From JABIDZ01 sp964402905 (GTDB taxonomy: Archaea > Iainarchaeota > Iainarchaeia > Iainarchaeales > JAAZKV01), in the NCBI GenBank assembly GCA_964402905.1, contig CAYODU010000027.1, positions 1-8,651 of the forward strand: DNA of 8,651 nucleotides. The letters are read 5' to 3'. Made by a program: the position numbers and the translations under genes. Within the stretch, counting starts at the first letter, position 1. Each line of letters opens with the position of its first letter. The notes under the pieces were generated by a model, which was not told where the DNA came from, searched no databases, and worked only from the letters and a program-made list of their open reading frames with translations. This document shows, piece after piece, positions 6,109 through 8,651 of this stretch.

Positions 6109-6288
6109 ATGATAAATCTTTATTTTGAAAGTTTAATTCATTTTGAATTTTTTTCTAAAAAAATATTATTTTTAGAGGATTGTGAATCTTTAGAATCAGT
6201 TAAGCCTGGTGAGCCTATTCACAATCCTCTTTTTCAAAAATCTTTTCTAAAACACTCTCTTACTATCCCCTCCTCAAATTTTAACTAA
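6109..6288 (+). CDS. doubtful small ORF, 59 residues
   Basis: An ATG 16 bases after the topA stop opens a frame that runs to the TAA at 6286-6288. The product begins MINLYFESLIHFEFF, continues through KPGEPIHNPLFQ and ends TIPSSNFN. There is no Shine-Dalgarno site and no TATA-like element at the leaderless spacing. The inverted repeat at 6174-6230 lies inside it. A 60-codon open frame is somewhat unusual at this AT content, but it could arise by chance across several frames. No family is recognised. It could be a small gene translated after topA, a decayed gene, or nothing. Confidence 0.2.
   Translation: MINLYFESLIHFEFFSKKILFLEDCESLESVKPGEPIHNPLFQKSFLKHSLTIPSSNFN
6174..6230. repeat. 14-bp perfect inverted repeat with 29-base loop
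   Basis: AGAGGATTGTGAAT (6174-6187) is exactly complementary to ATTCACAATCCTCT (6217-6230), and five T follow within the next bases. The stem has five G-C pairs and is the strongest hairpin I see in the window. The loop contains AGCCT twice, separated by GGTG. It could be an intrinsic-type terminator for topA, the stem of a small RNA, or a binding dyad. The position about 80 bases after the topA stop fits a 3'-end role best. Confidence 0.6.
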
Positions 6289-6354
6289 TTTATACTAATA
6301 TGGTGGCTTTTCAATTAATAACTATTAATAGCTTTTGAATGTAACAAAAAATAC

Positions 6355-6376
6355 ATTTAAATACTTTTGTTTGTAA
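6355..6376 (+). promoter_or_regulatory. promoter block of the second Lrp-like gene with shared 13-mer
   Basis: The TATA-like TTTAAATA (6356-6363) runs directly into CTTTTGTTTGTAA (6364-6376), the same 13-mer found before the first Lrp gene at 3383-3395. A start site near 6386 would give a leader of about 42 bases containing a small hairpin and the GGTGG site. Confidence 0.45.
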
Positions 6377-6390
6377 GTTTATGTTAGCAT

Positions 6391-6406
6391 AAGCCTTTTT
6401 TGGCTT
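6391..6406 (+). promoter_or_regulatory. small hairpin in the predicted leader
   Basis: AAGCC (6391-6395) pairs with GGCTT (6402-6406) across a T6 loop, in the leader just before the ribosome-binding site at 6414-6418. At five base pairs it is weak. It could tune translation or be incidental. Confidence 0.25.
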
Positions 6407-6427
6407 TAAATATGGTGGGTGAAAATT

Positions 6428-6967
6428 ATGGCTCAAAAAATGAAAGTTGATGATGAAATAAGATTAAATGTATTAAAGGCTTTGCTTGAAAAGGGTTCTA
6501 CTCAGCCAAATTTGAGAAGAATAAAAGCAAAGACACACTACCATTTAGCAACAATAAAAAGTTCAATTGATTTTCTTCAAAAAGAAGGGGTAGTAGTAGG
6601 TTATGGGCCAAAAACAGCTTTTTGGAAAATGGGTTATAAGTTAGAAGCTATTGAATTACTCCAACTTGATTTTTCAAAGCAAGAACTTGTTGAAAAGTAT
6701 CTTGCTGTAGCAGAAAAAGATCCCCATGTATATAGTTTACACACAATAATGGGTTCAGGCAATTTTAATGTAATGAGTTTTCAGTTTTATCAGGATGTTG
6801 AGTCATACCACAAAAATCTTCAAGAGAGATACATAAAAAAGATTCCTAATTATTATGAAATTGTAAAGGACAGACTTGTTTTTTATCAAACCGAACCAAC
6901 TTTTAAGAGAAGCTCGCGAACAGATTCAATAATACAAATACTTCGTGAACAAAGCGGATTAGATTAG
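6428..6967 (+). CDS. Lrp/AsnC-like winged-helix regulator (divergent)
   Basis: The protein has 179 residues from the ATG at 6428. The N-terminal 60 residues (VDDEIRLNVLKALLEKG, then TIKSSIDFLQKEGVVVGYG) form a winged helix-turn-helix that is clearly looser than canonical Lrp. Residues of about 70-150 look like a RAM-type ligand-binding domain: DPHVYSLHTIMGSGNFNVMSF matches the strand-Gly-strand core, and the region ends IVKDRLVFYQTEP. The start is set by GGTGG at 6414-6418, nine bases upstream. A GTG at 6419 would directly follow that site, too close for ribosome binding. The next gene begins 11 bases after the stop, with its own GGTGG overlapping the stop codon, so the two are probably an operon. 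Regulation of that NFACT-R gene or of itself is a guess. Family placement is good but not certain. Confidence 0.75.
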   Translation: MAQKMKVDDEIRLNVLKALLEKGSTQPNLRRIKAKTHYHLATIKSSIDFLQKEGVVVGYGPKTAFWKMGYKLEAIELLQLDFSKQELVEKYLAVAEKDPHVYSLHTIMGSGNFNVMSFQFYQDVESYHKNLQERYIKKIPNYYEIVKDRLVFYQTEPTFKRSSRTDSIIQILREQSGLD

Positions 6968-6971
6968 GTGG
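6967..6971 (+). promoter_or_regulatory. Shine-Dalgarno site overlapping the upstream stop codon
   Basis: GGTGG starts on the last base of the TAG at 6965-6967 and lies seven bases before the ATG at 6979. The overlap supports co-translation of the regulator and the NFACT-R protein from one mRNA. Confidence 0.6.
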
Positions 6972-6978
6972 CTTTTTA

Positions 6979-7782
6979 ATGCAAAAAAAAGAAAGTGGCA
7001 TTGAAATAGAACTTGATTTTTCAAAGAGTGTTGAAGAAAATGCTGCAATTTATTTTGAAAAGTCAAAGCTTGCGAGGAAAAAAATTCTTGGTTTAAATAA
7101 AGCAATTTTAATTCAAAAACAAAAAAGCGAAAACAAATTAGCTGAAAAAGAAAAAAAGCAATTAGAAGAAAGAAAAAAAGGGTGGTTTGAAAAATATCGC
7201 TGGTTCTTTACAAGTGATGGTTTGCTTGTTGTTGGTGGAAGAGACGCTCATTCGAACGAAGAAATAGTAAAAAAGCACATGAAACAAAACGATATTTACT
7301 TTCATGCAGATGTTTTTGGTGCTCCGCATTGTGTGATAAAATTATCTGATTCAAAATTAAAATCGGTTCCTGAAAAATCAATGCTGGAAGTTGCACAATT
7401 TGCAGTGGTTTTTTCAAAGGCATGGGAACAAGGGCTTGCAAGTGCTGATGCTTACTCTGTTTTACCTGAACAAGTATCGAAAAGTGCTCCAAGCGGAATG
7501 TCTCTTGGGGGGGGAGCATTTATGATTTATGGAGAAAGAAACTGGTTCAAAAAAACACCTCTTTTAGCAGCAATTGGTTATAACTCTAAACAAAAGACAC
7601 TAATGTGCGGTCCCCTTGAAGCAATAAAAAAAAATTGTTCTTTTTTTGTTGAATTAAAACTAGGTACTGTAAACAAAAATCTTGTGGCAAAGAAACTAAA
7701 GGAAATATTTGAGAAGAAAGGACTGATTTTTCCAATAGAAACATTCATTTCTCTTTTGCCAAACGGCGGATTTGAAATATAA
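6979..7782 (+). CDS. short NFACT-R (DUF814) domain protein, Rqc2/RqcH related
   Basis: The protein has 267 residues. Residues 11-67 (ELDFSKSVEENAAIYFEKSKLARKK, then a Lys/Glu-rich helix) match the coiled-coil segment of NFACT proteins. Residues 68-190 are the NFACT-R domain: GWFEKYRWFFTSDG, VVGGRDAHSNEEIV, NDIYFHADVFGAPHCVI, SKAWEQG, DAYSVLPEQVSKSAPSG and LGGGAFMIYGERNW. Full-length NFACT proteins (Rqc2/NEMF, bacterial RqcH, archaeal homologues) bind the large ribosomal subunit with stalled peptidyl-tRNA and can direct C-terminal tailing. They carry NFACT-N and helix-hairpin-helix domains first. Both are absent here, with the start well fixed by GGTGG and an upstream stop 11 bases away. It is thus a genuinely short form, not a mis-called start. 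Standalone NFACT-R proteins are known, and an RNA- or ribosome-binding role is the safe inference. A G8 run at 7507-7514 lies within the domain. Confidence 0.88.
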   Translation: MQKKESGIEIELDFSKSVEENAAIYFEKSKLARKKILGLNKAILIQKQKSENKLAEKEKKQLEERKKGWFEKYRWFFTSDGLLVVGGRDAHSNEEIVKKHMKQNDIYFHADVFGAPHCVIKLSDSKLKSVPEKSMLEVAQFAVVFSKAWEQGLASADAYSVLPEQVSKSAPSGMSLGGGAFMIYGERNWFKKTPLLAAIGYNSKQKTLMCGPLEAIKKNCSFFVELKLGTVNKNLVAKKLKEIFEKKGLIFPIETFISLLPNGGFEI

Positions 7783-7786
7783 GCAT

Positions 7787-7835
7787 TATTTTCGCTTTTT
7801 TCATTTTTTCTCTGCTTAGCTTTTTAATCCTTTTT
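7787..7835 (+). terminator. T-rich tract between the NFACT-R and cdc48 genes
   Basis: Four runs of five or six T lie within 50 bases, beginning just after the TAA at 7780-7782. This fits hairpin-independent archaeal termination. The last run, TTTTTAAT at 7821-7828, could instead be a TATA-like element for cdc48, with a start site near 7852. Confidence 0.35.
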
Positions 7836-7850
7836 CACTTGAATAATCTT

Positions 7851-7854
7851 GGAG
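7851..7854 (+). promoter_or_regulatory. Shine-Dalgarno site of cdc48
   Basis: GGAG lies eight bases before the ATG at 7863 and supports that start codon. With a TATA-like element at 7821-7828 the leader would be only about ten bases. With AAATATAAG at 7775-7783 it would be about 55. Confidence 0.5.
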
Positions 7855-7862
7855 AGTTTGTC

Positions 7863-8651
7863 ATGGGTACAGAAATCGTTTTACAAGTTCAGGATCCCGA
7901 TCCAACGCACGTTGGAAGAAATATTGTTACTCTTGACAAGGAAACCAAAACTTCATTGAACATTACTTCTGGGGATATAGTTGAAATAGAGGGAACAAAA
8001 ACAACTGCAGCAATAGTTTGGCCCGCGCGTACTGATGACGAAGGAAAAAAAATTATTAGAATGGATTCTTTTATTCGTCACAATGCTGGAGTGGGTCTTG
8101 GTGAAAGAGTAAAAGTACGGAAAAGTTCTCCAAAAGAAGCAAAGAAAATAATTTTGGCGCCGATAGAAGAAGTTAGGATAATTGCTTCGGGTTATGAAAG
8201 AATACTAAAAAAAGGTTTTTTGGGAAGACCACTTACAATAGGGGATAATGTTTGGGTAAGTGTTTTTGGTTCTGGTTTTATTTATCGAGTAGTTGATTCT
8301 CAGCCAAGGGGAATAGTAAAAGTTACTGACATCACCGTTTTTTCTTTAAAAGAAAAACCGGTTAAGGATGCACTAGAAAATATTCCGAGAGTAGCTTATG
8401 AAGACATAGGTGGATTAGACGAACAAGTAAAAAAAGTTCGTGAAATGGTTGAGCTTCCTATGAAGCACCCTGAGTTATTTAAAAAACTTGGAATTGTTCC
8501 TCCTAAGGGTATTTTGTTGTATGGTCCTCCGGGCACTGGGAAAACTCTTTTAGCAAAAGCAGTTGCTAATGAAGCGCAAGTACACTTTATTTCTGTTTCT
8601 GCTCCAGAAGTTATGGGAAAATTTGTTGGAGAAGCAGAAGAAAGAGTAAGA
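7863..8651 (+). CDS. Cdc48/VAT-type AAA ATPase (3' end missing)
   Basis: The first 263 codons are present, and the frame runs off the window end without a stop. Residues 1-90 form the N-terminal double-psi barrel: VGRNIVTLDKE, GDIVEIEG, TAAIVWPA and RMDSFIRHNAGVGLGERVKV. Residues of about 95-165 are the second N-domain half, including GFLGRPLTIGDNV and PRGIVKVTDITVF. The D1 AAA module opens with AYEDIGGLDEQVKKVREMVELPMKHPELF at about 178-206 and has the Walker A motif GPPGTGKT at 221-228 (Lys227). Walker B and the D2 module would follow beyond the edge. Archaeal Cdc48/VAT is a hexameric unfoldase that threads proteins for degradation, often with the proteasome, and disassembles complexes. The start is supported by GGAG eight bases upstream. 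Assignment is strong; only completeness is unknown. Confidence 0.95.
   Translation, partial: MGTEIVLQVQDPDPTHVGRNIVTLDKETKTSLNITSGDIVEIEGTKTTAAIVWPARTDDEGKKIIRMDSFIRHNAGVGLGERVKVRKSSPKEAKKIILAPIEEVRIIASGYERILKKGFLGRPLTIGDNVWVSVFGSGFIYRVVDSQPRGIVKVTDITVFSLKEKPVKDALENIPRVAYEDIGGLDEQVKKVREMVELPMKHPELFKKLGIVPPKGILLYGPPGTGKTLLAKAVANEAQVHFISVSAPEVMGKFVGEAEERVR

Larger units (their letters stand above)
6093..6427. other. intergenic gap of about 335 bases between topA and the second Lrp-like gene
   Basis: In order, this gap holds a doubtful 59-residue ORF (6109-6288), a strong 14-bp inverted repeat inside that ORF (6174-6230), and a pyrimidine-rich stretch ending CCCCTCCTC (about 6253-6275). These are followed by a 10-bp palindrome CTATTAATAG (6322-6331), the promoter block (6355-6376), a short hairpin (6391-6406) and the GGTGG ribosome-binding site (6414-6418). 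No tRNA fold and no convincing C/D or H/ACA box set was found. It is the longest gap in a window where most gaps are under 110 bases. Confidence 0.6.

Noticed and set aside
6174..6230. C/D box or H/ACA guide RNA, or a tRNA, at the inverted repeat
   Set aside because: No RTGATGA and CTGA box pair is in the right place on either strand, no ACA follows the stem, and there is no cloverleaf.
6266..6275. Pyrimidine tract TCCCCTCCTC as an anti-Shine-Dalgarno regulator, or as a minus-strand ribosome-binding site
   Set aside because: On the minus strand no open frame of useful length follows. On the plus strand the predicted leader of the next gene starts well downstream, so no pairing partner is clear.
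6300..6338. Twelve-residue ORF starting ATGGTGGCTTTT as a leader peptide
   Set aside because: It is too short to judge, lies upstream of the favoured start site near 6386, and has no codon pattern suggesting attenuation.
6419..6421. GTG as start of the second Lrp-like gene
   Set aside because: It directly follows the GGTGG site with no spacer, whereas the ATG at 6428 has a normal nine-base spacing.
7208..7519. Minus-strand frame of 103 residues inside the NFACT-R gene
   Set aside because: It is antisense to the conserved core of the domain and looks like reverse-strand noise.
1..8651. CRISPR array, insertion sequence, prophage or defence island
   Set aside because: No regularly spaced direct repeats, transposase, integrase or terminal repeats were seen. 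The gene content is chromosomal housekeeping and regulation.

Overview
The window looks like a chromosomal housekeeping segment from an AT-rich archaeon (roughly 30% GC by eye). The archaeal assignment rests on four things. There is a Cdc48/VAT-type AAA ATPase, an archaeal-style type IA topoisomerase with two C-terminal zinc ribbons, and two Lrp-family regulators. Several genes also start on the first transcribed base, with a TATA-like box about 27 bases upstream. Compact spacing, low GC and short or reduced versions of known proteins would suit a DPANN-type lineage, but that placement is inference.

Layout: (1) 2-766 (+) is the 3' part of a MiaB/CDKAL1-type tRNA methylthiotransferase. (2) 837-1640 (+) is a six-helix membrane protein of unknown function. 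(3) 1746-3284 (-) is an ATP-cone protein related to anaerobic ribonucleotide reductase NrdD, apparently without the glycyl-radical site. It converges on the membrane protein gene and diverges from (4) 3442-3915 (+), an Lrp/AsnC regulator. (5) 4005-6092 (+) is DNA topoisomerase I. (6) 6093-6427 is a gap of about 335 bases with a striking 14-bp inverted repeat, a doubtful 59-residue ORF and a promoter. (7) 6428-6967 (+) is a second Lrp-like regulator, probably in an operon with (8) 6979-7782 (+), a short NFACT-R (DUF814) protein. (9) 7863-8651 (+) is the 5' part of a cdc48 gene.

Two kinds of translation start are visible. Genes 2, 3 and 5 have a TATA-like element centred about 26-28 bases before the ATG and no Shine-Dalgarno site, so they look leaderless. 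Genes 4, 7, 8 and 9 have G-rich Shine-Dalgarno sites 7-9 bases before the start codon. The two Lrp-family genes share an exact 13-base block just after a TATA-like element, and both would have leaders of about 40 bases.

No CRISPR array, tRNA, rRNA, transposase or defence cassette is visible. The functional themes are tRNA modification, nucleotide sensing or metabolism, DNA topology, ribosome-associated quality control and protein unfolding. The most interesting items are the degenerate NrdD-like protein, the shortened NFACT protein, the 6174-6230 hairpin and the shared promoter block.
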